Positions 9,295-18,933 of a stretch of DNA of 64,000 nt are shown piece after piece. The translations under genes and the position numbers were made by a program. Source of the stretch: Pasteurella skyensis (GTDB lineage: Bacteria; Pseudomonadota; Gammaproteobacteria; Enterobacterales; Pasteurellaceae); assembly GCF_013377295.1 (NCBI RefSeq), contig NZ_CP016180.1, positions 558,001 to 622,000 on the forward strand. The letters are read 5' to 3'. The notes under the pieces were generated by a model. The model made no database searches and had not been told where the DNA came from. It saw only the letters and a program-made list of their open reading frames with translations. Numbering within the stretch: the stretch's first letter is position 1; each line of letters starts with the position of its first letter.

Positions 9295-10413
9295 ATGAAT
9301 AACATAGATTATCGATGGATTGAATCAAATTCATCACTACTTGAAGCCTGTCAACAGATCAGTTTACAACATACCGTAATGTTAGATACCGAGTTTGTGC
9401 GCACTCGTACTTTTTACCCTAAATTAGGGCTTATTCAATTATTTGATGGTAAGACGGTTTACCTTATAGATCCACTTGCGATTGATAATTTTACCCCTTT
9501 TATTGAGTTATTAGCCAATAAAGGTGTTATCAAAGTTTTACACGCTTGTAGTGAAGATTTAGAGGTTTTTCAGCATTATTTCAATCAAATGCCACAGCCA
9601 ATGTTAGATACACAAATTATGGCAGCCTTTTTAGGGCTTGGGACATCGACAGGTTTTGCAAAATTAGTGCAGCACTACCTTAATATTGAATTAGATAAAG
9701 GTGCTTCTCGAACCAATTGGCTAAAACGTCCATTAAGTGACGTTCAATTACAATATGCTGCAGCTGATGTATGGTATTTATTGCCAGTGTATCAACGCTT
9801 ACGAGAGCAATTTGAATTAAGTTCTTGGCAAGAAGCGATTAGGGAAGAGTGCCAAACTGAAATAGAAAAACATACTCAAAGTGTAGATCCCAATAACCTA
9901 TATAAAAAAATCCCTAATGCTTGGAGACTAGAGTCTCAACAACTTGCCGTGTTACAGCTATTGGCAAAATGGCGCTATGAAGAGGCACAAAAACGAGATT
10001 TAGCCCTCAACTTTGTAGTGAAAGCAGACTGTTTATCGCAAATTGCTGAATTACAGCCTAAACATACTTCTGTTTTACTTGAATTTATGCATCCTAATGA
10101 AGTACGGATTCATGGTAAAAAAATTCTCAAACTGGTAGAGCAAGGTAAAGCAATTTTACCTGAAAATTATCCTTCTAAAGTAACTCGATTAGTGGATGAG
10201 GAAGGTTATAAACAGACGATGAAAGCGTTACAGCAAAAACTTAAACAGATTTGCCCTGATAACTTAGAGCAAGGCTTACTGGCAAGTAAGCGCCAGTTAA
10301 ATCAACTTTTTAAATGGATAAAAAAAGGTGAAAATCCACAACACTTACCTGAATTACTTAAAGGTTGGCGAACTGAATTTGGGAAAAAATTGCAAAAAGT
10401 GGTGACAATGTGA
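9295..10413 (+). CDS. rnd: Ribonuclease D
   Basis: 3'-5' exoribonuclease that trims tRNA precursors. I choose the ATG at 9295, giving 372 residues (E. coli RNase D has 375); it follows AAGGGAGAG. A TTG 51 bases upstream keeps the frame but has no site. The DEDD exonuclease domain shows VMLDTEFVRTRTFYP, HACSEDLEVF, and YAAADVWYLLPVY, followed by two HRDC-like domains (WRYEEAQKRDLALNFVV). The stop codon TGA is part of an uptake sequence. Confidence 0.94.
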   Translation: MNNIDYRWIESNSSLLEACQQISLQHTVMLDTEFVRTRTFYPKLGLIQLFDGKTVYLIDPLAIDNFTPFIELLANKGVIKVLHACSEDLEVFQHYFNQMPQPMLDTQIMAAFLGLGTSTGFAKLVQHYLNIELDKGASRTNWLKRPLSDVQLQYAAADVWYLLPVYQRLREQFELSSWQEAIREECQTEIEKHTQSVDPNNLYKKIPNAWRLESQQLAVLQLLAKWRYEEAQKRDLALNFVVKADCLSQIAELQPKHTSVLLEFMHPNEVRIHGKKILKLVEQGKAILPENYPSKVTRLVDEEGYKQTMKALQQKLKQICPDNLEQGLLASKRQLNQLFKWIKKGENPQHLPELLKGWRTEFGKKLQKVVTM

Positions 10414-10419
10414 CCGCTT
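10390..10419 (-). repeat. DNA uptake sequence spanning the rnd stop
   Basis: TTGCAA, 17 bases, ACCGCTT. The last rnd codons and its TGA stop lie inside the element; the TGA runs directly into the core (TGACCGCTT). Confidence 0.8.
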
Positions 10420-10472
10420 AAAAAAGAATAATTTCTCAGATCGTTAAAAAATTCAACATTTATCATTCATAG

Positions 10473-10500
10473 AGCATTCAAATTTGAATGCTTTTTTTCT
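10473..10500 (+). terminator. Rho-independent terminator of rnd
   Basis: Perfect 20-base inverted repeat from AGCATTCAAA to TTTGAATGCT, followed by seven T. It lies 60 bases after the rnd stop. Confidence 0.85.
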
Positions 10501-10623
10501 TCGATGAATCAGGGCAGGATCATACTTTTATTAGAGCAAAACAATATTTAAAATTTAATAAAAAAATCAGTAATTTGCTTTAACATTAATATTTATTAAT
10601 GTCCTCTTGCATTATGAAGAAAA

Positions 10624-10680
10624 CCCTTCGACAAGCTCAGGGAGCAAAAAAATAGCGGTTGCTGAGCCTGTCGAAGCATA
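10624..10680. repeat. Dispersed GACAAGCTCAG repeat pair
   Basis: CCCTTCGACAAGCTCAGGG and, 11 bases later, GCGGTTGCTGAGCCTGTCGAAGC in the opposite direction. Together they can fold into one long hairpin. The pair sits in the 529-base region between rnd and the haem-source receptor. Confidence 0.8.
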
Positions 10681-10783
10681 AGCTTCTCTTAATATAATGA
10701 GTACAAATCAATACTTGTATTACATAATTACTATTAATTTATAAAAATCAATGGCTAAAAGTTTCCGATTGCCTTGTCTAATG

Positions 10784-10829
10784 GGTTGAAAATCAACCAA
10801 AATCTTAAGAAAAATTAACCCAGTTGGGT
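10784..10829. promoter_or_regulatory. Two short palindromes upstream of the haem-source receptor
   Basis: GGTTGAAAATCAACC (10784-10798) and ACCCAGTTGGGT (10818-10829) are perfect inverted repeats 114-150 bases before the receptor start. They could be operator sites or RNA hairpins. They do not resemble the Fur consensus. The rest of the region down to 10928 is very AT-rich and likely holds the promoter. Confidence 0.4.
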
Positions 10830-10942
10830 AGTTTATTATGCTAAATTAAATTATAATAAGCAAATGCGAACTGTTTTCGTTTATGTTTTTATTATTGTAT
10901 TTTTCATATTATATTTTTTCTTTTTTATAGGAGGTTATGTTT

Positions 10943-13909
10943 ATGTTACAAGGGAAAAGTGTTCAAGAATTAAGCGGTGGAGGAGTAGCTAAACTCTTTT
11001 GTTATTCTTTACTGTCCTTATCTATTAGCAACTCATTTGCAGAAGAAACTACGTTAGGTACTATCAATGTTATTGATTCACCTGAAAGTATTCAAAATAA
11101 AAAAGTAGGTGAAACAATCAAAACCTCCAAAACTTTAGAAAAACAACAAATTTCAAATACACGTGATTTAGTCAAATATGAAACAGGTATTTCTGTGGTT
11201 GAAAAAGGACGTATGGGTTCAAGTGGCTATGCTGTTCGTGGTGTAGAAGAAAACCGTGTAAATATTACCATTGATGGTTTACAACAAGCTCAAACACTTT
11301 CTTCACAAGGCTTTAAAGAGCTTTTTGAAGGTTATGGAAATTTTAATAATACTCGTAATGGTATCGAAGTAGAAACAATCAAAGAAGTAAATTTAGCCAA
11401 AGGTTCGGACTCAACCAAAGTAGGTAGTGGAGCGTTAGGTGGTTCGGTTATTTTTAAAACCAAAGATGCACGTGATTTTTTAATTGGTAAAGATTTTTAC
11501 TATAAATTTAAAGCAGGCTATGCTTCTGCTAATAATGAAGATATGTTCTCACACACTCTTGCAGGACGTTATAAATATTTTGATGCGTTATTAGTGAGAA
11601 CTGATCGTGATGGGACAAACTTTGAGAATTTTGGGTATGATAAATATGATGATAATGCTCAAGGTCGCTCACGTCAAAAAGCCGATCCGTATACTATTGA
11701 AAAAGCCAGTACATTAGTGAAATTAGGCTATAATCCAAATGAAAATAATCGTTTTACTGTGATGCTTGATAATTCTTTACAGACATCAAGGGGAACAGAT
11801 TGGTCTTATACTTTAGCACCATTAAAAAGTGAACCAGATAAACCAGAAACAGCTTCTCGACACACTAATGATAAAAGTAAGCGTAAAAATATTGCATTTA
11901 GCTATGAAAATTATAGTGAAACACCTTTTTGGGATAGTTTAAAATTTACTTTTTCTCAACAAGAGATCACACAGACTGCTCAAACAGATGAATGGTGTGA
12001 GGGCGGTGAAAAATGTCAGCAGTACGCTAATCCAGCAGGATTAAAATTAGAAAAAAATGGTGCAGGAACTGTTGTTGATCAATATGGTGGTAGAGTTAAA
12101 ACAAGTCGAGAAAATAATTTGACTGTATTAACAGACAGTAAAGGTAAAAAATTCCATACTTATTCTCCCAAAAGAGCTAATGAGACTTGGTTCGATTGTT
12201 CTTACATTGATTGCTCAAAAGAGATAGATGTATTTAAATTAGGCTGGGGTGATGGTGATGCTACTTACTCAAAAGCAAAATTAGACAAAATTTATGTTGA
12301 TGATGATGGTAAAAAATGGGCATCAACTAACTCGTGGGACTTTATTGATTATCCAGCAACATCAGGCTTTTCTGAAGGATTTTATCGTAAGCGAGATTTA
12401 ATTACTAAAACGAAAGATATTCGTCTTGATTTAACAAAGTTATTCACTATTTATGATATAGACAATGATCTTAAATATGGAGTAAGTTATACAGATACGA
12501 AGAAATCAATGGTTAATACAGAATATTTTCGGGTTGTTCCAAACACACCTATAATGTGGTGGGCTGAAAGATTCCCAGGATTAGATTTTTGGACAGGTAA
12601 AAAGAAAGAATGTAAAGATGTGACTAATACATTAATTTGTCCAAAAGAGGGAAAACTATTTAGCTTCTTATTACCAGTGAAAACCAAAACAGAATCATTA
12701 TATTTTGCTAACAATATGCAAGTAAATGACTGGTTAGCCTTTGATTTAGGCTATCGTTATGATCGTATTAGCTATAAGCCAGAATATATTGAAGGAGAAA
12801 CGCCAGCTATTCCTGACGAAATGGTAAAAGGTGTATTTATTCCGCTACCATCTAAACCTAATTGGAGAGATTATCCAACTTGGGGAGATTATACAAAGGC
12901 ACGAGATAAGTACGAAAAATTAGCCAAAGAAAATCCTGCTTTAAATCGTAAATATTTAACAGAACAGAAGCGTAAAATGGATCATCATAGCTACTCATTT
13001 GGTGCGACTATTGATCCAACAGATTATTTACGTATTCAAGCTAAATATTCAAATGGTTTTAGAGCTCCAACTTCAGATGAGATGTATTTTACATTCAAAC
13101 ATCCTGATTTTACGATTAAACCAAACAATGATTTAAAGCCTGAAACTGCAAAAACTAAAGAGCTTGCATTTACATTACATCAAGATAATAGCTTTATTAC
13201 ATTTAGTGGTTTTAGAACAGATTATCGTAACTTTATTGATTTAAATTTTTTAGGAACAGAAACATTTACAACAGATACAGGCTCAAGAGCTGGACTTCCT
13301 TATCTTGTTTATCAAAATATTAACCAAGAGAAAGCAAAAGTGAAAGGTTTTGCAATAAATACTAAACTCTTTTTATCTCAATTTTCAGAAAAATTAACAG
13401 GTTTTAATGTTGGATATAAGTATAGCTATCAAAAAGGTAAAATGTATCGTAAAAATGAGCAAAGTTATGTGCCAATCAATGCTATTCAACCACATAAACA
13501 GGTATTTAGTTTAGGTTATATTGCACCAGAAGGAAAATATGGTTTAGATTTTTATTGGACACACGCTTCTTCGAAGAAAGCAAGTGATACTTATAATCAA
13601 TTCCATAAAGAAGAGCAAGCAAATGATAGTTATGCTAAATATTTAAGTCGTTCTTTTGATGTATTTGATATGGTTGGTTTTTATAAACCAATTAAACATT
13701 TAACACTTCAGGCTGGTATTTATAATTTATTTAATAAAGATTATATGACTTGGGAAAATGCTCGTTCTATCCGTTCAATTGGAACAAGTAATCGTATATG
13801 TCAGCGTGGGAATGTAAAATCTCTTGGTTGTAATTATCCTGATCAAGGTATTGAACGCTTCCACTCTCCAGAGCGTAACTTCAAATTTAATCTACAATAC
13901 GAATTTTAA
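10943..13909 (+). CDS. TonB-dependent haemoglobin/haptoglobin-type receptor (Hgp family)
   Basis: Outer-membrane receptor that takes haem iron from haemoglobin-type host proteins. I place the start at 10943 (MLQGKSVQEL): the AGGAGG site ends 8 bases before it but only 2 before the ATG at 10937. A signal peptide runs to about NSFA. The plug begins with the TonB-box-like TLGTINVI and carries the Hgp signatures RDLVKYETGISVVE, GSSGYAVRGVEENRVNI and ELFEGYGNFNNTRNG. The C-terminus FKFNLQYEF is typical of a beta barrel. The length, 988 residues, fits the family. There is no CCAA repeat tract, which in H. influenzae hgp genes gives phase variation. Exact ligand cannot be read from sequence. Confidence 0.88.
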   Translation: MLQGKSVQELSGGGVAKLFCYSLLSLSISNSFAEETTLGTINVIDSPESIQNKKVGETIKTSKTLEKQQISNTRDLVKYETGISVVEKGRMGSSGYAVRGVEENRVNITIDGLQQAQTLSSQGFKELFEGYGNFNNTRNGIEVETIKEVNLAKGSDSTKVGSGALGGSVIFKTKDARDFLIGKDFYYKFKAGYASANNEDMFSHTLAGRYKYFDALLVRTDRDGTNFENFGYDKYDDNAQGRSRQKADPYTIEKASTLVKLGYNPNENNRFTVMLDNSLQTSRGTDWSYTLAPLKSEPDKPETASRHTNDKSKRKNIAFSYENYSETPFWDSLKFTFSQQEITQTAQTDEWCEGGEKCQQYANPAGLKLEKNGAGTVVDQYGGRVKTSRENNLTVLTDSKGKKFHTYSPKRANETWFDCSYIDCSKEIDVFKLGWGDGDATYSKAKLDKIYVDDDGKKWASTNSWDFIDYPATSGFSEGFYRKRDLITKTKDIRLDLTKLFTIYDIDNDLKYGVSYTDTKKSMVNTEYFRVVPNTPIMWWAERFPGLDFWTGKKKECKDVTNTLICPKEGKLFSFLLPVKTKTESLYFANNMQVNDWLAFDLGYRYDRISYKPEYIEGETPAIPDEMVKGVFIPLPSKPNWRDYPTWGDYTKARDKYEKLAKENPALNRKYLTEQKRKMDHHSYSFGATIDPTDYLRIQAKYSNGFRAPTSDEMYFTFKHPDFTIKPNNDLKPETAKTKELAFTLHQDNSFITFSGFRTDYRNFIDLNFLGTETFTTDTGSRAGLPYLVYQNINQEKAKVKGFAINTKLFLSQFSEKLTGFNVGYKYSYQKGKMYRKNEQSYVPINAIQPHKQVFSLGYIAPEGKYGLDFYWTHASSKKASDTYNQFHKEEQANDSYAKYLSRSFDVFDMVGFYKPIKHLTLQAGIYNLFNKDYMTWENARSIRSIGTSNRICQRGNVKSLGCNYPDQGIERFHSPERNFKFNLQYEF

Positions 13910-13936
13910 TTAATCTATTGTAATTTAAAGTAAATA

Positions 13937-13976
13937 AATCCTTATTTAGCATTAGTTAAATAGGGATTTTTTATTT
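13937..13976 (+). terminator. Rho-independent terminator of the receptor gene
   Basis: A 12-base stem (AATCCTTATTTA with TAAATAGGGATT, one G-T pair), an 8-base loop and a T-rich tail, 28 bases after the stop. Confidence 0.8.
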
Positions 13977-13994
13977 ATCTAGTGTAGTAAAAAT

Positions 13995-14024
13995 ATGCAA
14001 AAAGTTATAATCATCTTACCGCTT
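13995..14024 (-). repeat. DNA uptake sequence
   Basis: ATGCAA (one mismatch), 17 bases, ACCGCTT, between the convergent receptor and recO genes. Confidence 0.7.
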
Positions 14025-14049
14025 ATTTGTGTGTTCGAATGTAGCAGAT

Positions 14050-14769
14050 TTAATATTTTACTTTTCCAATCACTTGCTGAAATAGTTCTCTACTTTTTAG
14101 AGGCGTTGACCCTAAAAAAGGTTTTAACGCATAGCGAGTAAAGCGTTTAGCCGCTTGTTGGGTGGATTTTTCACTAAAATCTAATTGGTGAAAAGCCAGT
14201 AAATCTTTGCCTAAGTAACTTTGATTATTTTGTAAAACTGAAGCAATAAACCCTTTTTCTGCTTTATATTGATAAGTCATTGTTTCTTCAATAGGCTTAC
14301 CTGTTGCAGCGCAGTGGCTAAAACTGATTTCGTAGCCTAATGCTTTTAACAAGTGAAATTCAAAGGTGCGTAAAGTGGGTTCAATGTGTTGAGGTTGAAT
14401 AGCAAGTTGAGTAATACACTCCAAATAATACTGAAATAATTCAGGGTAAGCGGTATGATTTTCTAATGTTTTTACTAAAATTTCATTAACATAAAATCCG
14501 CTATACAGTGCCATTGTTTGCATTGGTAAACCCAGTGAAGCGGGTTCTGCTTTGGTAAGGGTTTTAAGCTCTCCTTTGCCTGTCCAACGCAGTAATAATG
14601 GTGTGAAAGGTTGTAAGACGGATTTTAATGGAGAGCGGACTCGTCTAGCGCCTTTGGCAAGTAATGTGATTCGCCCGCTATGTTCAGTGAACAGATCCAC
14701 CAGTAAACTACTTTCACTGTATTCTCTACGGTGTAATACAAAACCTCGTTGCCAATTGTCGACACTCAT
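14050..14769 (-). CDS. recO: DNA repair protein RecO
   Basis: RecF-pathway mediator that helps load RecA on SSB-coated DNA. The protein has 239 residues, beginning with the OB-fold ([23 protein letters not shown]) and the motif LLAKGARR, followed by the helical C-terminal domain. Its ATG overlaps the last base of the alr stop (TAATG), so translation is coupled to alanine racemase. Confidence 0.94.
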   Translation of the reverse strand: MSVDNWQRGFVLHRREYSESSLLVDLFTEHSGRITLLAKGARRVRSPLKSVLQPFTPLLLRWTGKGELKTLTKAEPASLGLPMQTMALYSGFYVNEILVKTLENHTAYPELFQYYLECITQLAIQPQHIEPTLRTFEFHLLKALGYEISFSHCAATGKPIEETMTYQYKAEKGFIASVLQNNQSYLGKDLLAFHQLDFSEKSTQQAAKRFTRYALKPFLGSTPLKSRELFQQVIGKVKY

Positions 14770-15860
14770 TACTCTTTATACTCAATTTCAACACGTGGTG
14801 TAATTTGGGTCACCAGTTCATAACTGATAACCCCAATGGTTTGTGCGACTTCTTCGATGGGTAATTCCTCACCCCACAAAATAACTTTATCTCCCATTTT
14901 ATCGGTGCTATCGATACCTAAATCAACCGTTAGCATATCCATAGAAACACGTCCTACAATGGGTACTTTACGACCATTGATCCAAACAGGTGTACCATAA
15001 GGTGCATTACGAGGATAACCATCGCCATAGCCAATGGCGACTACGCCCAGTTTAGTGTCTTTTTCACTGACCCAATAATTGCCATAACCTACTGGCTCAC
15101 CTGCATTATGATCTCTTACAGCAATAAGCGTCGAGGAGAGGGTCATTGTAGGTTGAAAACCCAGTGCTTTGATAGGGGTGTAATGAGGTGAAATACCGTG
15201 CTGAATAATCCCTGCTCTAACCCAGTTATAATGGGATTGTGGCCAATACAAAATGCCACCAGATGCTGCCATACTGCGTTCATTGCTATAACCTGCGGTG
15301 GCTTTTTCAAAACAGTGAATTTGTTTCTCAGAATAATTGTTTTCAGGTTCATCAGCACAGCTAAAATGAGAAATAAAACGAATTTTATCAACAAGTTTAC
15401 ACTTTTCTAAACGCTGAAAGGCGTCATCTACATTTTTAGGTTGAAAACCTAAACGGTGCATTCCTGTATCAATTTTTATCCACACATTAATAGCATCAAG
15501 CGGTACGATCTGATCAACTTTTTGCAAATTTTCAATCATTTCAAGTTGTTCAAAATTATGAATAATAGTATCTAATTTTTTCTCAAAGACCTGTTGTAAT
15601 TCTATTTCATCAAAAAAACCTTCTAATAATAAAACGGTGCCTTGATAATCTAGCTGACGAATAGTCATTGCTTCAGAAATACGAGCCACAGCAAAGGCAT
15701 CGACCTTATTTTTTAGGGTATTAATTAAATGAGGGATAGTTTGACCATAGCCATTTGCTTTGATAACAGAACAAAGCTTGCTGTTTGGTGCTAAGCTTTT
15801 GATACGTTGAATATTATTATGTAATGCCGTTATGTTAAGCGTTAATATCGCTGATTTCAT
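14769..15860 (-). CDS. alr: Alanine racemase
   Basis: Pyridoxal-phosphate enzyme that makes D-alanine for peptidoglycan. The protein has 363 residues. The N-terminal barrel carries the PLP lysine in SVIKANGYG; the second catalytic base is the tyrosine of [13 protein letters not shown], and the C-terminal beta domain follows ([13 protein letters not shown]). It is the first gene of an alr-recO pair. Confidence 0.96.
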   Translation of the reverse strand: MKSAILTLNITALHNNIQRIKSLAPNSKLCSVIKANGYGQTIPHLINTLKNKVDAFAVARISEAMTIRQLDYQGTVLLLEGFFDEIELQQVFEKKLDTIIHNFEQLEMIENLQKVDQIVPLDAINVWIKIDTGMHRLGFQPKNVDDAFQRLEKCKLVDKIRFISHFSCADEPENNYSEKQIHCFEKATAGYSNERSMAASGGILYWPQSHYNWVRAGIIQHGISPHYTPIKALGFQPTMTLSSTLIAVRDHNAGEPVGYGNYWVSEKDTKLGVVAIGYGDGYPRNAPYGTPVWINGRKVPIVGRVSMDMLTVDLGIDSTDKMGDKVILWGEELPIEEVAQTIGVISYELVTQITPRVEIEYKE

Positions 15861-15956
15861 TTATTGTTCCATTTGCTTCTTTTTATAATTTTAAGATAGA
15901 AATTATACTTTAAAATAAAATTTTATAGAAATAAATACTAAAAGGAGTAATATATA

Positions 15957-16031
15957 ATGAAAATCAACCTTTTTATAGGAGAAAATTTATGTTTGGTTTT
16001 GAAATTTCTGCTTTCCCTATTTTGTCAGTGA
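15957..16031 (+). CDS. Possible 24-codon leader peptide overlapping the SPFH gene start
   Basis: An ATG at 15957 lies 9 bases after a strong AAGGAG site and opens a 24-codon frame that ends inside the next gene, in a different frame. The peptide would begin [11 protein letters not shown]. The SPFH gene's own site (AGGAG) is inside this frame. It may be a translational leader, or the AAGGAG may be a chance match. Confidence 0.3.
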   Translation: MKINLFIGENLCLVLKFLLSLFCQ

Positions 16032-16915
16032 TCTTTGTGATTTTTGTTTTAGTGGTATTGTATTCTACCCTAAAAATCGTACCACAAGGTTATAACTGGA
16101 CGGTGGAGCGCTTCGGTCGTTATACACGTACACTAAAACCAGGTCTAAGTATCGTTGTACCTTTTGTTGAGCGAGTAGGTCGTAAGATCAATATGATGGA
16201 ACAGGTACTTGATATTCCATCACAAGAAGTGATTTCTAAAGATAATGCGAGTGTGTCTATTGATGCAGTTTGCTTTGTGCAGGTTGTGGATGCTCGTAGT
16301 GCTGCTTATGAAGTGAATAATTTAGATCAAGCGATTATTAATTTAACAATGACCAATATGCGTACCGTACTAGGTTCAATGGATCTTGATGATATGTTAT
16401 CGCAACGTGATTTAATTAATGGTCGTTTACTCGGTATTGTCGATGAAGCAACCAACCCTTGGGGTGTAAAAGTCACTCGTATTGAAATTCGTGATGTGAG
16501 TCCTCCACAGGAACTAATTGCGGCGATGAATGCTCAAATGAAAGCTGAACGTAATAAACGTGCAGAAATCTTGGAAGCGGAAGGGGTGCGTCAAGCTGAA
16601 ATCTTACGTTCTGAAGGGGATAAACAATCTCGTATTCTCCAAGCTGAAGGGGAGCGTCAAGAAGCCTTCTTACGAGCAGAAGCACGTGAACGTCAAGCTG
16701 AAGCAGAAGCAAGAGCAACACAAATGGTATCTGATGCCATTTCAGCAGGTAATATGCAAGCGATTAACTATTTTATTGCTCAAAAATATACTGAAGCACT
16801 GAAAGAAATTGGTGGAGCAGATAATAGTAAAGTTGTGCTTATGCCATTAGAAGCTGCAAATCTAATGGGATCAATCTCGGGCGTTGCTGAATTGCTGAAA
16901 GGCGATAAAAAATAA
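15989..16915 (+). CDS. SPFH/Band 7 membrane protein (QmcA/stomatin-like)
   Basis: Membrane-anchored scaffold protein of the stomatin/prohibitin superfamily, 308 residues. One N-terminal membrane segment (about 7-27) is followed by the SPFH domain ([23 protein letters not shown]) and a long charged coiled coil with repeated alanine-glutamate heptads ([13 protein letters not shown]). Such proteins organise microdomains and influence membrane proteases such as FtsH. The NfeD-like gene directly downstream is its usual partner. Confidence 0.9.
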   Translation: MFGFEISAFPILSVIFVIFVLVVLYSTLKIVPQGYNWTVERFGRYTRTLKPGLSIVVPFVERVGRKINMMEQVLDIPSQEVISKDNASVSIDAVCFVQVVDARSAAYEVNNLDQAIINLTMTNMRTVLGSMDLDDMLSQRDLINGRLLGIVDEATNPWGVKVTRIEIRDVSPPQELIAAMNAQMKAERNKRAEILEAEGVRQAEILRSEGDKQSRILQAEGERQEAFLRAEARERQAEAEARATQMVSDAISAGNMQAINYFIAQKYTEALKEIGGADNSKVVLMPLEAANLMGSISGVAELLKGDKK

Positions 16916-16932
16916 AAATTGGAAACTATTTT

Positions 16933-16962
16933 CGTAGAGGCAAAACATATCTTGTCTCTACG
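16933..16962. other. Hairpin between the SPFH and NfeD genes
   Basis: An 11-base stem, CGTAGAGGCAA with TTGTCTCTACG (one G-T pair), and an 8-base loop. No T run follows directly. It may protect the mRNA end or reduce read-through into the NfeD-like gene. Confidence 0.5.
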
Positions 16963-16973
16963 AGTAGTTATTT

Positions 16974-17003
16974 TTGCAAATTTTTTGTTATATCTTACCG
17001 CTT
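16974..17003 (-). repeat. DNA uptake sequence between SPFH and NfeD genes
   Basis: TTGCAA, 17 bases, ACCGCTT. It separates two genes of the same strand and ends 18 bases before the NfeD-like start. Confidence 0.8.
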
Positions 17004-17021
17004 AAAATCAAGGAGAAAAAT

Positions 17022-17465
17022 ATGGAATGGCTTACAGCGTGGAATAGTTGGCTAATTGCTGGTTTTGTATTACTTATTTTAGAAGTCTTTCTATCAGGTG
17101 TATTTTTTATGTGGTGGGGCTTTGCTGCAATGATTGTGGCGGGTATTGTCTCTGTTGTTACCATTTCTATTTCGTGGCAATTTACTATTTTTGCTGTTTT
17201 AGCGATTATCTTTAGCTTTTTTTGGTGGCGTTATCAACAGAAAAAAGATCTGGAACAAGATGCAGCCTCTTCTTTAAATCGTCGTGATCACGCAATGTTG
17301 GGTAAACAAGGGCGAGTTGTTGACATTTTAGATAATGGTGCAATTCGTGCTAAATTTGCAGATACGACTTGGAAAGTTGAAGGGCAAAATTTAGCCATTG
17401 GAGACAGTGTACAAGTGACGGATGTGCAAGGTATTGTGTTAATGGTTGAAAAGTTAGAAAGTTAA
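17022..17465 (+). CDS. NfeD-like membrane protein (YbbJ-like)
   Basis: A 147-residue partner of SPFH proteins. The start is the ATG at 17022, 8 bases after AAGGAG; the in-frame TTG upstream lies within the uptake sequence and is not a start. Two or three membrane segments (about 9-75) precede a soluble OB-fold domain (LGKQGRVVDILDNGAIRAKF). It acts in the inner membrane with the upstream SPFH protein. Confidence 0.88.
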   Translation: MEWLTAWNSWLIAGFVLLILEVFLSGVFFMWWGFAAMIVAGIVSVVTISISWQFTIFAVLAIIFSFFWWRYQQKKDLEQDAASSLNRRDHAMLGKQGRVVDILDNGAIRAKFADTTWKVEGQNLAIGDSVQVTDVQGIVLMVEKLES

Positions 17466-17504
17466 AAATTACACACAATACCATAAAGTAAAAGAAAGAA
17501 TAGA

Positions 17505-17543
17505 TAACCCTAAGGTAAGAGATTACTTTAGGGTTATTTTATT
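17505..17543. terminator. Bidirectional terminator
   Basis: Long stem between ATAACCCTAA-GTAA and TTAC-TTAGGGTTAT with one internal mismatch, followed by a T-rich tail. It lies between the convergent NfeD-like gene and the next membrane protein gene. Confidence 0.75.
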
Positions 17544-17546
17544 TGG

Positions 17547-18353
17547 TTAAACCGCATTTATAAGAGGATATAAAACTCCTAAAAATGTGGCAATTGTCCA
17601 CGCAGTCATATTTTTGATATTTTGTCCTAGTAATAACCAAGCCAGCATGGCTAAAATACCAAATTGAGCAAGAAAATAACCGCTAATCGTAAAATAGTTG
17701 ATGGCCTCTTGAGGCAATAAAGAAAGAACAAAAACAGTCCAAATATAGTTACAGACTAATACAAGCAGTGCTACTTTAACTAACAGTTTTAAAAAGGCTT
17801 CAAGACGTGTTTTTGCAAGGACGAGATACCAACCTGCAAGTAATACTCCTAATAAAATTTGTGCAAAATTATTGCCTCTTAACCAGTTGAAAAGAGAAGG
17901 AAGCTCAAACCAATAAATTGCAAAATATTGAATAAATCCTACCGCTATAATACCAAATGCACAATAAACGGTTGTTTTATATAAACTTTCATCATTGGGT
18001 AAACGCCAATATACAATAGATAAAAAGAGAGCGGCTAAGCCTGCAATAATTGCAGGGGTATGTTTAGGCGTAAAAAAAGTAGAATATAAAAAATTACCCA
18101 GAGCAAAAATGATGAGTAAATTAAGAATAAAGCTGAAACGCCCACGTTGTCCCTTACATATATCACCTTTCCATAAGACGATGAAACTAATTAGTCCTAG
18201 CGTTAAAAAGGCGATCAGATAAGGGGAAATAAAAATTGAATGGGCTGGTGCCGCATAAAAATTCAGCATCATCTCTATAAATAACATCAATACTAAAGGC
18301 AAAGATGCGTGAATAGCAGTTTCTAGTTTAGGGGTGGCGTCATGATCATGCAT
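17547..18353 (-). CDS. Unknown integral membrane protein
   Basis: A 268-residue protein I do not recognise. It has a short hydrophilic N-terminus (MHDHDATPKLET) and about eight hydrophobic segments; the loops are short and no catalytic motif is visible. Codon use matches its neighbours, and it sits between core genes, so it is probably an old resident of the genome rather than recent cargo. Its start faces gloA. Confidence 0.7.
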   Translation of the reverse strand: MHDHDATPKLETAIHASLPLVLMLFIEMMLNFYAAPAHSIFISPYLIAFLTLGLISFIVLWKGDICKGQRGRFSFILNLLIIFALGNFLYSTFFTPKHTPAIIAGLAALFLSIVYWRLPNDESLYKTTVYCAFGIIAVGFIQYFAIYWFELPSLFNWLRGNNFAQILLGVLLAGWYLVLAKTRLEAFLKLLVKVALLVLVCNYIWTVFVLSLLPQEAINYFTISGYFLAQFGILAMLAWLLLGQNIKNMTAWTIATFLGVLYPLINAV

Positions 18354-18512
18354 AATAAATAAAAGTTGGGATAATTTTTAAAAATGTATTATGCCATAAT
18401 ACCGTTCTCTTTTTCTATAATCTATTTACTTTTTAGAAAGGGTTGTAACAAAAAAAATTTATGTGATAATACAGGTATTTCGAAAAGAGAGTATTTTTTA
18501 AAGGGGATAAAA

Positions 18513-18923
18513 ATGCGAGTTTTACATACAATGTTACGAGTTGGAAATTTAGAGCGTTCACTTAAATTTTATACAGAAATTTTAGGAATGCGTTTACTTA
18601 GAATGAGTGAAAATAAAGAATACAAATATACCCTTGCTTTTGTGGGTTATGAAGATGAAGATAAAGGCGCAGTAATTGAGTTAACCTATAACTGGGGGAC
18701 TGAACATTATGATTTAGGTACTGCTTATGGGCATATTGCTTTAGGTGTCGATGATATTTATGCAACCTGCGAAGCCATTAAAAAGGCAGGTGGAAAAGTG
18801 ACTCGTGAAGCAGGTCCAGTATTGGGTGGTAATACAGTTATTGCGTTTGTAGAAGATCCAGATGGTTATAAAATTGAATTTATTGAAAATAAAAGTGCCC
18901 AAAAAGGACTAGGTAATAGCTAA
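18513..18923 (+). CDS. gloA: Lactoylglutathione lyase (glyoxalase I)
   Basis: Converts the methylglyoxal-glutathione adduct to S-lactoylglutathione. The start at 18513 follows AAGGGGAT and gives 136 residues, matching E. coli GloA; the frame stays open upstream but without homology. Metal ligands are seen at H5 ([16 protein letters not shown]), E57 (IELTYNWG), H75 ([10 protein letters not shown]) and E123 (YKIEFIE), the two-domain glyoxalase fold. Confidence 0.95.
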   Translation: MRVLHTMLRVGNLERSLKFYTEILGMRLLRMSENKEYKYTLAFVGYEDEDKGAVIELTYNWGTEHYDLGTAYGHIALGVDDIYATCEAIKKAGGKVTREAGPVLGGNTVIAFVEDPDGYKIEFIENKSAQKGLGNS

Positions 18924-18933
18924 GGAGCAATCA

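Noticed and set aside
10840-10900. Fur box before the haem-source receptor
   Set aside because: The region is only AT-rich; no stretch matches the 19-base Fur consensus well enough.
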